Notes: generated by a model not told the origin, from the sequence alone. DNA of 64,000 nt from Ricinus communis (GCF_019578655.1 NC_063263.1:496001-560000); one strand, 5' to 3'; positions 22,000-34,155 are shown, numbered from the stretch's first letter. Numbers and translations are program-made.

Positions 22000-22816
22000 T
22001 GATGGGAATTGTAGGTTTCGTCAATTAACTCCCCAATAGTAAAAATACTATGATAAGTTGAATTAGAAGAAAACTAGAAATTACCAATTTAATCCACAAA
22101 TTCGGATCGTTCAAAGATTGAAATAAGAAGATGGATGCTATTTATCCCCTTTACCAACAAGGATAAAGATACTAAGATAGACTTTGAATTTCCTCTTATG
22201 CCACAAACAAGAAAGTTTGATAAATAACAAGAAAACAAAGATTTAGATTTTGACACCCCAAGCTAGAATAAAGCTTGATAAGTCACAAAGTTCAAGCAAG
22301 AAATTAAAGATAAAATTCCTCACAATACAACTCAAACAAAGTTATAATTCATATATCAAATTCAATCATGCTCCAAAAGAAAGAAAATGACTTGTTTATA
22401 TAGAGTACAAGTCCATGCACACACTACTAAAATAGACTCACACACATAGGATTACTTTTACTCTTAAATGGCCTTAGTAACCACTACCCACACTAATAGC
22501 CATTACTTGGTATTAATTACCCCATTAACTTGTATATGGTGGCTCTTAATAACCACTACCCACATTGATAGCCATTACTTGGTATTAATTACCCTACATG
22601 AACCCTAATTGTTATTAACACAAAAACAAGTTAAATATTATTCCTTGGGCCTCCATGGATGCCTTATTGGGTTGAAATTCTTGGGCTTTCCAAATGTCCC
22701 TAATTAAACCCAATATGGCTTGTTGAAGCTTCTTGGATTTGGACCTTGTGATTGGGCCTTCTTGTACTATTAATGGATTTTGGATCTCTTTAAGCTTTGA
22801 ACTTGGATTCACATCA
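22000..22816 (-). repeat. 5' LTR of the chromovirus-like element
   Basis: TGATGGGAATTG...GGATTCACATCA, 817 bp, near-identical to 8715-9553. The second 73-bp unit (from 22551) is truncated after ATTACCC. Flanked by the PBS on the inside and by TGTTC on the outside. Confidence 0.92.
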
Positions 22817-22821
22817 TGTTC
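22817..22821. repeat. Target-site duplication TGTTC (right)
   Basis: Identical to 8710-8714, directly outside the LTR. Confidence 0.9.
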
Positions 22822-24130
22822 CTCCTCTTAAGAGACCCATCAAACTTACCTTGAAAATAGACTTTATAAATAGGTGAACTTTAATGAACACTAGAAAGAA
22901 AGGGACCACTTTACTTGTCTCCCTTAATCGAGCAATTCTTTTCTGAGCTCGACATCATCGAACAAGGATCCGAGCTAGGTGTCAACTAGTCGGTACCTTT
23001 TGTTATGACTTTTCCATATTCCTTTTTTGTAGGGATTAATCTAGAGTAGCTGAAGAAAATTATGCCAAATAAGAGAGGAAGAGGTCTAATAACTCAACCT
23101 CAGATCCTTTTGTTCCACGACCTGCTCCGGAGCAGTGCGAGGTCCTAAAGATAGCGCCACTCTTTTCGACCCTAGCCTAGGGCCTTCTTCTCAAGCTAAC
23201 AATTATTACTGTTGTTATGCTCTCCTTCTTCTTCTCGGAGCCTCGAGAAATGTCCTCGGTTGATATACGAGGATGAATGTCTTAAGGTAGACATTCCATC
23301 CTTAAGCTGATGCCCTGATCCTCGGCCTTACCTAGAAAAGAAGTATAGAACAGGACTGACCGCCTAGACTCCTCCACTAATTGAGGAACTTGCGAGCTTG
23401 ATAAACTTTCAAGCCGACCTATATGAGCTTAAGAATGTCCATCCTTTCAAGCTTCATGCTCAACAGATGTCTCTTATTCTTCAAGTAACTTTATTCACAT
23501 CAACTTTTGTTTCTTCTTTTTCTTTTTGAACTAATATATTAATTTCTCTTTCATAGGTTGTGACGTTTGGCAATGCTCGGAAGTAGTATGAGAGGCAACA
23601 AAGCGAACAAGCTTCTCATGACCGTGTCTAAGTAGAGAACGCTGAGCATATTCTTTAGAAGCAGTCTGAAGATTTTGCTACCAAGGAGCAAAAGTGGGAA
23701 GCTAGGCTCCAAGCTGCCAATGCTTAAGCTGAAAGTGCCACTACTTAGCTTAGTTCTATTGTGGCAAAGAAAAGGAATGTCGATCTTCGCATTACCGAGT
23801 TAAAGCTAGAATGCGCTTTTATCACCTCGAGACTTGCTTATCAAACTTTGGTTAGTGAGAAATTAGAGGCTGATAAAGAGAGCCTCTCCTCAGAAATGTC
23901 ATCTTTTCTTTCCAACTATAAGGAGGTTGTCAAGGAGGCTATTAAGGCTAAGTACCTTGACACTGATCTGACCTTTTTAGAGGAATTGGATATTAAAGGG
24001 ATTGGCAACAAGCCCGAGAAAGAGTTATTGAGAAAGCTAAGGATACTGAGCAAGGAAGAACTGAGGTTGCCAATGTAGTTCCTTCTTCGAGGGATGATCT
24101 TAACGAAGCTGGGGATATAGTTAATGAGTC
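22822..24130 (+). pseudogene. Antisense ORF of the Tat element, second part with an intron and coiled coil
   Basis: Continues the ORF broken at 8709. Recognisable codons are ELASLINFQADLYELKNVHP (23390-23449) and HAQQMSLILQ (to 23484). Next come a GT donor (GTAACT, 23485) and an AG acceptor after TTCTCTTTCATAG (23556), a 72-bp T-rich intron in phase 0. The second exon reads VVTFGNARK and then a long heptad-rich, charged stretch up to KEELRLPM (24078), probably coiled coil. Five stops in 23587-23750 (TAG, TAA, TAG, TAA, TAG) sit where glutamine fits. Nothing here resembles a catalytic domain. The role of such antisense ORFs is unknown. Confidence 0.6.
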
Positions 24131-24349
24131 TTGAGCATCGAAATCTTATAATACTTTTTATGTTTTTAATGAAGTTTACCTTTTTCTTTATTCCGGGTTG
24201 ACATTTTCTCTATTGCGTTTTGATCATAGTATTTTTGCTAAGTATACTAGCTCAGTTACATTAAGAACAGAATAAAATTTCATAATTGAATAATATTTTG
24301 CTAAGTGTTAAAACTCAGTATATTCATAATCCAATGCTTTAATGTCGAT

Positions 24350-24618
24350 GCATAACGTTTGTGAGTAATGTTCTTTTCCGAGCTTGGTACCTTTAAGCTG
24401 ATGTAGCTGATTGCGTGCTAAATGTTTTAAGATTATCTCGATGCGCCTATGATGGCGTCTTTAGGTTAATGCACTGGTAATGTGCTAAATACTCTAACAT
24501 GAGCTCGGTGCGCCTAGAATGGCGTCTTTAAGATAATGCGCTGTCGATATGCTAAATGCTTTGAGATGAGCTCGGTGCACCTAGAATGGCGTCTTGTAAG
24601 GAATGCACTCATAATGTG
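24350..24618. repeat. 67-bp tandem repeat in the Tat element 3' region
   Basis: Three units start with GCTAAAT at 24417, 24484 and 24551, each 67 bp, sharing GAGCTCGGTGCGCCT and ATGGCGTCTT. A more decayed unit seems to precede them (24350-24416, GAGCTTGGTACC). The array lies between integrase and the antisense ORF, the 3' hypervariable zone known in Tat/Ogre elements to spawn satellite DNA. Confidence 0.85.
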
Positions 24619-24659
24619 CTTAGAAGAAAATGGACTTTATAGATCGAGCAAAAATAAAA

Positions 24660-25880
24660 AAACAATAAGAAAAGGTTTACACCTCAAAATATGCCTTGGA
24701 TTGGGCTTTTCTTTGGGTGTTTATTGATAGTACTTTTTGAGTACTTGGATATTCCATGACAACAGGAGTTCTCTTCCTACCATGTTGACTATTTTGTATG
24801 CTCCTCCTTTGAGTACTTTGACTACTTGTAAGGACCTTCCCAGTTAGGCTATAATTTATTGAAACTAGGTCCCCCCCTTTGCCAATGTCGACTCTTCTCA
24901 TAACTAATTCTCTTTTCAAGAATGATCTAGGTTGGACTTTCTGATCATGGTAATTAACCATCTTATGCTTATAAGCCTCATTTCTTATGTTGGCATCTGC
25001 TCTCTATTTTTCTAGCAAGTTTAGACATAGCCTCATATGTTTCTTGTTTTTCTTTTCGTCAAAGCATTGAATCATCAAAGTCGGCATTCCCAGTTTGACT
25101 AGTATTATAGTTTCTATCCTATATGCTAGTTTAAAGGGCATCTCGCTAGTTGTCGTTCTAGGTGTGGTCCTGTATAACCAGAGAACACTATGAAGCTCAA
25201 CAACCTATCTACCTGTCCTTTCATCTAGTCTTCTTTCACCTTGTTGATAGCTGCGGTAGATTGTGGATGAGCAATAAAAGTAAACTTTAAATGGATTTTC
25301 ATACAAGTGCAGAACCCTTTAAAATCCTTATTATCAAACCGCTTTCCGTTGTCAGTCACTACAGTGTGTGGAATACCATATTTACACATGATTTCTCTCT
25401 AAAAGAAGTCGGTTATTTTCTTTTCTGTGATGCTCGCCATAATTTCTGCCTCAAACTACTTTGTGAAATATTTTGTGGCTATAAGTAGAAACTTCTTCTA
25501 ACCTAAAGCAGTTGGGAAAGGCCCGAGGATATCCATGCTCTAAGCTACAAAAGGCCAAGGACTAGTGATTAGGCATTGCAGTGTTGCAAGCATATGAGAT
25601 ATATTCTGATGCTCTTGACATTTAGCGCAAGTCTGTACGAGCTTCTTTTCATCCTTGTGCATGGTCGGCCAAAAATAACCATGAAGAAAGGCTTTTCTGG
25701 CTATGGTGCTGGTTACTTTATGAGCCCTATAGATCCCTTCATGGATTTTTCTAAGGACGTAGTCTACTATTTCTTTTGAAATACATCTAGACCAAGGATG
25801 ATATATTGACTTTCTATACAATGTACCATCTTGGAAAGAGTATATGGCCGAGGTCTTTACTATTTTTAGTTACAATATTC
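24660..25880 (-). pseudogene. Tat-type integrase
   Basis: From 25821 down the frame gives KEIVDYVLRKIHEG, ARKAFLHGYFWPTMHKD and CAKCQEHQNI, the HHCC finger region of Tat integrases, ending at SPWPFVA before the catalytic core. The core (25540-25000) has frameshifts but shows pieces such as YRTTPRTTTSEMPF (about 25160-25120) and LVKLGMPT. The C-terminal part (24961-24677) has NYHDQKVQPRSFLKRELVMR, matching the YYN-VRPR-F-GDLVLR block of the family. Joins cDNA to host DNA in active relatives; here broken. Confidence 0.8.
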
Positions 25881-26099
25881 TTATCTTCAAGTAATCTTCC
25901 TTCTTCGATATACTCTTTCATCCAAAGGTCGTAGTATTCAATAATTAATACCCCTTCTTTTCTTATACCAGGCTCCTCAAGTATGCAGAATAGGACATCA
26001 TTGCTCGGTTCTCTTTGTGAGGCGAGTTTAGCTAAAAAATTCTCCTTCTTGTTCTCATCTCAATTCTCCATTGTCCCCTTCCTTCTTCAATTATTTGCA

Positions 26100-26800
26100 A
26101 CATAGCTTTTGCCCTACTTATATATTTGACTAGATCAGGGTCTTTGACTTCGAAGATCCTCATTATCTGATTAACCACTAGCTGTGAATCACTGAGTATG
26201 CTCAAATGCTCAGCTCACACTATTACTGCCATCTTTAAACCTGCAAGTAATGCTTCATACTTGGAAACATTATTAGAGGCTTTAAAGTTAATTTTTACTA
26301 AGCTTTTAAGTTGAACATTGTTTGGACCCTCTAGTAGTATACCTACTCCTACCCTTTCGATATTAGATGCTCCGTCGACATGCAATGTCCATTTGACAAG
26401 AGCTTCATCAACTTTCTCTATACTTCTAGGCATGTTGATTTCTGCCACAAAATTAGCTAATATTTGTGCTTTCATAGCTTTTCGAGGCTCATATTGGACA
26501 TCGAAAGCTCCCACCTGAACTAACCAATGAACAAGTCATCCAGATGTATCTAGCCTCTGTAATAATTTTTGCAATGCGCTTGGAAATACTGTCTAAGCTT
26601 AGTAATAATGGTGATGACAGTCAAGGCCAACTTCTCTATCATATGGTAGCAAGTTTCTGCTACCTTCAAGACCTTACTCATGTAATAGATAGGCTTTTGC
26701 TTGCCATCATCCTCCTTGACCAGTATAAAGGTGACGGTGTCCTTGGTCGCTACAAGATATAAATACAGACTTATCATACTCAAAAGGTTTTCTTAGTAAG
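26100..26800 (-). pseudogene. Tat-type RNase H region
   Basis: Frame 26783-26550 shows TFILVKEDDGKQKPIYYMSK and YHMIEKLALTVITIITKLRQ, the RT-RNase H connection of gypsy pol. Frame 26514-26215 shows YEPRKAMKAQILANFVAE, WTLHVDGASN and NVSKYEALLAGLKMA. The second block is the archaeal-type (second) RNase H that is a hallmark of the Tat lineage: HVDGAS and YEALLAGL match its first Asp and the Glu helix. Frameshifts near 26530 separate the two. Confidence 0.82.
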
Positions 26801-27999
26801 GGTGGTCAGCTTAAGAACCCCTTCATCTCCTTGAAAGCTTTCTGACAATCCTCTATCTACTCAAAATTCTTAGCATTCTTCAAAGTTTTCAAGAATGGTA
26901 GGCATCTTCTAGCGGAGTGCGGGATGAACCGACCAAGGGCTATTATTTGACCGTTTAACTTATTTACCTCATTGATATTGCTCGGTGGTCCCATTTCCAT
27001 GATTGTTTTTATTTTCTTGGGATTAGCCTCTATCCTTCTCTACGAGATCATGATTTCTAAAACTTTCCAGCTTTGACACCAAAGGCACATTTGTCCTAGT
27101 TTAACTTGAGCAGGTACTTTTCTAGGATGTTGAATGCTTCTTTTAGATCTCTAACATGATCTCAGCCCTAGCTGACTTGATGATCATATCATCCACATAC
27201 ACTTCCACAGTTTTATCAATTTGATCTTTAAACATAGTGTTTACCGATCTTTGGCATGTTGCTCTAACGTTCTTCAAACCAAAAGGCATCATTGTGTAAT
27301 AGAAGGTACCTATGCATATGGAAAGGAAGTCTTCTCTTCATCAGACTTGTACATTTTAAATCTGATGGTATCCTTGAGCAGCGTTAGTAAAGCTATATAC
27401 TTCATAACCACTTTTTGAATCCACTAACCGATCAATATTAGGGAGAGGATAGCTATCTCTTGGACAAGCCTTATTCAGATCTATAAAATCAACACACATC
27501 CTATATCTCCCATTTGGCATTTTGACCAAAACCACATTTGCTACCCAATTAGGATACATTACCGGCCTAATAAATCTAGTTTTAGAAGCTTGTCGACTTC
27601 TTTTGCTTTGACAATCTACTTTTTAGGAGCAAAACTTCTTTTTCTACTTGACTAGCTTAAATCTCGGGTTGACATTCAGCTGATGGGAAATTATACTCGG
27701 ATCGACCCTAACTATCTCAAAAGGCGAACTAGCAAACATATGCTTTTTCTCAATGAGTACATGTTCTATGCTTTGAATAACCTGACCAAATAATTCGGTG
27801 TTGACCTGAACTATTTTCTTTAGATCTCCTCCTAAAGAGAACTTTCTTAGCTCTCCCATCGGCTCTACTTTTGCTAAACCTTTCACACTTGGATGCATCA
27901 AAGCCTGTTTAGGTAGTGCTTGGCATTTTCCTTTAAGCTTAGTAAGATAGCATTCTCTTACCATTTTCTGATTGCCAAGCATGGTAATGACCCCTTTAG
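26801..27999 (-). pseudogene. Tat-type reverse transcriptase
   Basis: The linker 27982-27644 (with SIEHVLIEKKHMFASS) leads into RT: VANVVLVKMPNGRYRMCVDF and DLNKACPRDSYPLPNIDRLV (27559-27450), then GTFYYTMMPFGLKN (about 27310-27270) and VEVYVDDMIIKS (about 27215-27180) with an intact YVDD catalytic box. Downstream thumb sequence to 26801 is broken by many stops. This is the lineage-typical wording of Tat RTs and clearly different from the two other RTs in the window. Confidence 0.85.
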
Positions 28000-28003
28000 A
28001 AGT

Positions 28004-28774
28004 CTAAATTTTCATCTTAAGATAGTTGATGCTCGTGGCTGCTTTTGTTTCCATCAACATAGGTCGTCCGAAGACTACATTGTATGCAAATGGAATATCG
28101 ATTATCATGAAGGAAGTTCGTCGCTTCTTAGTCGAACCCTTGATTATATCCACTTTACCCATTTCTTCTCCAAGCACTACTATTAACTCAGCTGACCCTA
28201 AAGGTTGTATCGAATGGCTACCTAAATCGAGTAGAGGAGTCGTACATGGCTTCAGAATCATGACTCCTTCATAGATGGCTTTATAGCACTGCAAAGTCAT
28301 GATGATATTAACCGTGCTTCCATGATCCACAAGTAGCCTTCTTACTTAGTAGTTCTCAATAAATCCCGAGACTACTAAGGCGTCTTGATGAGGCATTACA
28401 ATTCCTTCTCCATCCTTCTCTAAAAAGACTATATTTAGGAGCTTTTCATTCTCGGCCATCATAACTCGACCTCTTTTTCTTTTAGAGATCTTAGCCACGA
28501 ACATAGCTCCATCGAAGATCATATAAATATCTCCTTCAAAATCCCTTTTCCCCAAAGACCTCTTCCAATCTTTATCCCTTGATCCTCTAGAGTCCTTGGA
28601 GCTTTTATTTCTGTTTGATTGTCCTTTCTTTCCAGCAACAAATCTTTTGAGGTTCCCCCTCTCTATTAGTGGATCAATCTTTCTCTTGAGGTAAATACAA
28701 TCCTTTATATCATGCCAATGACCTTTATAGAACTTACATAATTTTTTTTATTTCTAGAATCTGTAGTTTGCTCT
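28004..28774 (-). pseudogene. Tat-type protease and zinc-knuckle end of gag
   Basis: At 28740-28690 the frame gives CKFYKGHWHDIKDC, close to the Cys/His knuckle ending Tat gag but with Tyr for the first His, then LKRKIDPLIERGNLKRFVAG. Frame 28555-28346 has EGDIYMIFDGAMF. The protease frame 28330-28004 opens MDHGSTVNIIM (active-site D-x-GST) and ends DIPFAYNVVFGRPML, the second retropepsin landmark. At 28774 gag is cut by the Athila-like insertion and resumes at 40615. Confidence 0.8.
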
Positions 28775-29206
28775 TGATAGGCGTCATATTACACATATTT
28801 ACATGCACAATTTTTTACATTCTTATGCATAATTATCTCGTTTTATGCTAGAATCACCTGTCTTTTGGTTCCTTTCACGTTTCAGGTCATTATCGAAGGA
28901 CATTGTCGATGAGGAAATCGCGCAACGAACGTAACTTAATCCATCACATGAGTAAGGACTAGCATCCACGAGGTCGGACTAGACTCCCGCGTCTTGAGTT
29001 GTTGTGCAAGTGCCATTTACGGCGGTACACACGGTTTAGCCTCGCAAGGCCCGGTGGTGGCTCAAGACCCACCCATTGCAAGCACGAATCCTGAATCATC
29101 GGTTTCAAGACCCGGGCACTGACGTGTTGTGTTGTGAGGCGGGCTTGGCGAGTGCCACCACGGACTATATAGGCAAAAACAATTTGGTGAATAGGGGGTT
29201 CGATTT
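28775..29206 (+). repeat. Inverted 5' portion of an Athila LTR
   Basis: Opens TGATAGGCGTCATATTACAC and runs in plus orientation to GGGGGTTCGATTT. This is the reverse-complement counterpart of 30686-30210, including TCACCTGTCTTTTGGTTCC and GGACTATATAGGCAAAAA. It forms the left arm of an inverted repeat of about 430 bp around a 1-kb centre. Confidence 0.85.
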
Positions 29207-29214
29207 CAAAAAGT

Positions 29215-30686
29215 TGATATTGCTATTTACGTAGCTACAATCTAAGACAGTGAATCTATCGATGCAGATTAGCACAAATGGTGAGTATCAATGTCGTATT
29301 CTCGGGAAAAGGTAAACCTAGACCTGCTATAGTGTTTTATGTTATCTAACCTAAAAAAATCAATGATGTTTTGTTCTATGATTAATTATGAACAAACAAG
29401 TTATTAAATGTCAAGTTATCTGAAAGGATTTAGGAAAACTCTTGAAGGAAAAGCAAACCCTAGAGGACCTAAGTTAATTGGATTTTTGTAAAGATAAAGA
29501 TTAAATTGATTATCAATTACAATTACCCGTGAACGAAGTCTTAACTGAATTCGGTTTCCCTCTCGAGATAACCGAATTCCTAAACCTAATAACCTAAAGT
29601 TGGAATCTCTTCCTAACGATCGATTATTCGATTAGCATTAAGATCTAACCCGACTCTATTAAGCTTTGTTAATTCTTAATCCGGCTAGTCAATTGCCCTT
29701 ATCTCTAAGTGATTATTAACTAGTTCTTGCTATTCAGTTTTTTGATTACTAAATGAATCTCTTAATTACATAAAGCAATCTAAATTCCACCATTCACAAT
29801 GTCTCATGAATAAAGTGACTTCTCATTAATAATAAAAGCAAGAAGAATCAAGAATTGACAATCAAAATCTCATAACATTAAGATCAATCCACAAACATAG
29901 GAACCCCAATTGGGTTCAACAATTTAGCTACTCATACTAATACGCAACACAAAATAAGGAATAAAATTAGAAAAGTAAATTAAAGGCATGTACACCCTTC
30001 TCTTTCAAGTTGGATGAGAAACCCTAATTTTCCAATTCAAAATATCAAACCCTAATTTGCCTCTTGAATCCTCCCAAATCTTGTCTTGATCTTCAAATCG
30101 ATGTTAAAACAAGTGTAATCCTTCCTTCAATTAATGAAATTGATCTCCCAAAGTCGACAACTGAGGTTTATAAACAAATGAATTGAGTTTGTATAATGGA
30201 AATCAAGTCAGAAAATCGAACCCCCTATTCACTAAATCATTTTTGCCTATATAGTCCCTTCCAACGGTCACCGGTAGGTCGTCGGCTCTTGTCAAGACGG
30301 CAGAGTTCGTCGCACAACCCGCACAGATTCAAATTGTGTTGACCTCTTCCAGTGTGCCAGAGCCAGAGCCGAGCCACCACGGCCGGAGTAAGCGGTGTGT
30401 GATCTGGCAGAAATGTGCACCAAATGCCACTTCGATGGTAGCTTGACAATTCACGGCACGTCGGTCCAGTCAAGGTGCTCAACCTCGGATTGCTAGTCTT
30501 TACTCAATTTGATGGATTCTGGTCCGTAATTGCGCGTATTTTCCTCGACTACTGACAATGTCCTTCGATAATGCCCTGAAACGTGAAAGGAACCAAAAGA
30601 CAGGTGATTCTAGCATAAAATAAGATAATTATGCACAAGAATGTAAACAATTGGGCATGTAAATATGTGTAATATAATGCCTATCA
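29215..30686 (-). repeat. 3' LTR of the middle Athila-like element
   Basis: TGATATTGCTATTTACG...ATGCCTATCA on the plus strand, 1472 bp. On the minus strand it follows a classical Athila PPT and opens TGATAGGCATTATATTACAC. Beyond its end come ACTTTTTG, resembling the first internal bases that follow a 5' LTR. Confidence 0.85.
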
Positions 30687-32510
30687 AATCACCCCACACT
30701 TAAGCTTTTGCTTGTCCTCAAGCAATCAATAACTCAATACATGCACAAGCAACAATCACCCCTCAGAATCCATGCTAAAGTTCACAACTCAACCCTATTC
30801 AACATATAAAGAATGAAACTCAAGTAATTAACAACTTATACACCTTTAAGAAAGAACTATAATGATATCATCTTGAAACACAACTTACATAACAAATCAG
30901 CATTAAAGACTAAGAACCATTGCCTCACAGGAATCTCTCAAATCACTCACAGTGTTTACAGGTAAATAAGAAAATTCCCTTAATGCAGCTGCACAAAACA
31001 TGTTTACCATAAGCTTGCTCATAAATCTCATCTTCGCTACCGCGAATAATTAAATACCAAAATCAAAGGGTCTTTTCAAGGGTTTTAATGAGGCTGAGGT
31101 AAAGGTACGAATATTTGGATAGAAGTGTAAAGTATACTAAAAAATTATGCACTTAATTAAACAAAATGCTTCAGGAACTGAGTGCTAAACAATAAAAGTA
31201 TTCACTAAGCCTTATTTGAAGTAAAGGATGCTCACAAGAGTTAGATTCAGAAGAGCTAAAAGCTAAGAAGTAAGTAATAATAATATTTTTTTTCTTTCTT
31301 TTTTTTTATATATACTATGTATATATATTACAGCAGCTTATGTAGCGGCTGCTGTGGTTATTGACATAAACAATAAGAATGAATATCCAATTTTGGATTG
31401 AAAGGAGCATCAAAGGATGACTAAAAAGATTATGTGAATTAAAAACAATGTTAAGCACTATGATTCCAAAAACATAACACATAATTACTCAGTATACATG
31501 GTGAAAGGAAAGATAAATGTGAAGAATGATGTATACGTAGTGATTAGGTGTAAATTATGAAGAAAAGGTTACGGCTCAAACTGGCTGACTAATGGAAACA
31601 GGGGGTAGACTTTTGGTGAGATATGGTGAAATCCTAAGTTGCCCAAATCATCTAATGGTATTCAAAAATTCATGTAAGTAATGCTAGCATTACATCGCTT
31701 TTGTTTTGTATTCCCGATTTATCCACTAGGTCCTTCTGGCCTGGTTTTGCCTTAGTTTTGGTGTCATGACACCCATATTTCGATTCATCCTCTTTTTCCA
31801 AAGGATTACAAAGCAAGTTCTAGAAAAGAAAGTAAGTACAACGCACACTCAAACAAGAAAATTCATGAGCATAATGTGCAATGGATGCTCAATTTTTTGG
31901 TTCAAAGACTCACGTTTAAAGTGGCTAAAATCTGCAACTGGTTCCCAAACTTATCAATTGAATCATCACATAAATTGAATATGAGGTTGACATAATCAGA
32001 GTTCACAATCAAAGGTTGTAAATTCATAAGGAACTCAAGTAACACCGGTTTAACCCGGCCAAATTGACATGTTGAATACAGTGAAATTGCTTTCAAGAAC
32101 ATAAGATAAAGAGGGACAATTAAGTACTAGTGTGTGAATTAAGTCATTAATTACGAAAGGATAAACTAAACTTGAATGTCATGCAAACCCTAGGTCCTAA
32201 CATCCTAAGCATGGCCCATTATCATTACTTTTAAACAATTAAGAGAGACCCACCCCACACTTGAGTATAACAATGTCCACAGTGTTAGAAAAATTAAAAC
32301 TGGGTATAGCATATGACTTGCACATCATAGTTCTTGAAGATCATGCTTAGTGTTCATTTCAAAATGGGAAAGCATAGTGTTCTACTAAAATAAATTAACA
32401 TGAAAGGAAATAACATAAAATTAAGCATGCAAAAAGTAAGAAAATAAAATAAAATAAAATAAAGGAAGGAAAATAAAAAGAAAAAGGAAAAAGAAAAATA
32501 GCATAATTTT
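30687..32510 (-). other. PPT and 3' non-coding region of the middle Athila-like element
   Basis: The PPT region on the minus strand reads AAGTGTGGGGTGATT (30687-30706), preceded by GCTTGAGGACAAGCAA (30708-30723). Farther up is a palindromic cluster: TATATACTATGTATATATA (31311-31329) followed by a perfect stem CAGCAGC (31331-31337) / GCTGCTG (31348-31354). Long A/T-rich stretches without coding potential fill the rest. 32440-32510 is an A-rich simple sequence with AAAATA and AAGGAA units. Confidence 0.65.
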
Positions 32511-32516
32511 TTTGTT

Positions 32517-34150
32517 TCACTGCAAGGAGTCTGCTAATGGTGTATCCTCACTGGTTGGATCTGCGGGAAGATGAGGAGTAGGGAAAGTCGCTGAAGGAGG
32601 GGGCGGTGGTGGCTCAGGGTCCCTCAAGCATCCTGCCAGATCGAACTCCATATCATCGATGAGCAGATGATTTTGTGCTCTAGCGTCCATCATCTTTTTC
32701 ATCTGCTCCACTATGAAGTCTATCTGGGTGGCCTGCCTCTCCAACCCGCTCATAAGCTGCTAAAGCATACTATTCAAACTGCCAAACTGTGCCCTAGTCT
32801 CCTCTTGAAACTACCCAAACTGAGTATAGTGCTATCACAGACCTGGACTCTGATCTGCTTAAAAGCACTTGTCCGAGCACTTTCGATGTCCTTACAGAAT
32901 AAGAGGATGAGGCTCCAGATGGAGGCATAAACACTCCAACTAGGTTAGGAATCCTAACATTCGAGATCCCAATCGACGGATCTTGGGCTCCTCTAGCCGC
33001 TGCCTCTCTAGCTTCCCTGACTATTATGTTTACAAGCCTGTATTCTATACCATGCGGATGTCTAATAGCCGTGATCATCTGCATGTTGATCATCTGTCTG
33101 ATCCCTAATGGTGTCATGTCACTAACCTAGTCTCTAACAGACAATCATCCAATACATCCACTCTCTTGGCTAACCTAGTCACGTACGGGCCAAAATAACA
33201 ATGCATCTTCTTCTAGGCGTCTACTATAAATGAACGGACTTATCGAGCCAACAAATATCCCAAGTCTAACTTATTCTGATGTTGCATAGCCTAGAGGATG
33301 AAGACATCAGTCTGTGTTACTGCTCCAAGACTATCTCCTCTACTTGTAATAGTGTAAGCTAATAGGGTATGGAGATAGCGGAGATGATCCGGAAGGCTAG
33401 ATGCCTTAAACCTGCTTAAGTAGTACATTTTTTGCCTAAGTACCAATGAGTCCCACATGGTGTTGTATGATATTGGGTTGATGTAGAGACATCCCTAATA
33501 CTCCTCCCTTGAGATCTCATGTTCAGTCCATAATCCCAAATGCATGCCGAATTGTGGGACTGAGACAGAACCTTCCTTCCCAAGTTCCAAATAAAATCGT
33601 GAAGTGGTGATGATCCATTATAGGAAGAAGGTGGTCTTGAGGAACTCAATCGTAAGCTCACGGTAGGTTGGCTCAATGATATCAAAGAATCACACATACG
33701 GTAAAGTCTCGAACAGAGTGCGCACATCCTGAACCAATCCCACTCTTTCCAAGGATAAGTCGATGCTAACACCCATCATCATCACTCGCTTTCCATCTCA
33801 TGACTTGGAATTGACTTTCGTTATCCGCATTAGGGAATGTCCATACCGTGGCGACCCAGCGTGGTGTGATTCGCACATAGTGCCTTCTTCGACCCTCCGA
33901 CTAGTTGCGTTTGTTCTCATGTCTTGCTGGTTGCATGCGCGCGAGAAGGAAGATGTTCCTTCGCTTCTCCGATTTGTCACCGGGTCAGCTGAGCTTATTG
34001 ATCTTTGATCAGATCCTATATTACCTAATGCAATGAATCATTAGTTATTCTGCATAAGAAATCAAGTTAATCGAAATCCTACCAAAAATTAAGAAAGATT
34101 ATGATTTGACTAATAGAAAACTTTAGAATTAACAAAAGACTAAAGCCTCA
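32517..34150 (-). pseudogene. Athila extra ORF in the envelope position (ATHILA ORF-1-like)
   Basis: Two overlapping minus frames together read like the plant ATHILA ORF-1 family. From about 33650: ELTIEFLKTTFF (stop), then RFYLELGKEGSVSVPQFGMH, where family members have a short beta-rich domain that ends in QF-LGLY. Then come EHEISREEY, KASSLPDHLRYLH and LDLGYLLARQV. The piece 33117-32794 has PLGIRQMINMQMITAI and YRLVNIIVREAREAAARGAQ. The last piece (32753-32517) has GLERQATQIDFIVEQMKKMM, probably coiled coil, and a proline-rich tail DPEPPPPPPSA. No transmembrane segment is evident, so a true envelope role is doubtful. Frameshifts and stops make it dead. Confidence 0.6.
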
Positions 34151-34155
34151 ATCTC

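Larger units (their letters stand above)
8715..22816 (-). mobile_element. Chromovirus-like Ty3/gypsy retrotransposon (complete ends, inactive)
   Basis: LTRs at 22000-22816 (5') and 8715-9553 (3'), a TGTTC duplication, an initiator-methionine tRNA PBS at 21983-21995, and a PPT at 9554-9569 define a full element on the minus strand. Gag (21351-20275), protease (20249-19840), RT, RNase H and integrase (19840-17485 and 10188-9554) follow in Ty3/gypsy order. A 7.3-kb Athila-like element splits the integrase. Over the first 270 bp the LTRs differ at about 8 positions by eye (about 97% identity), mostly transitions, so it is fairly young. It sits in the antisense ORF of the Tat element. Confidence 0.9.
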
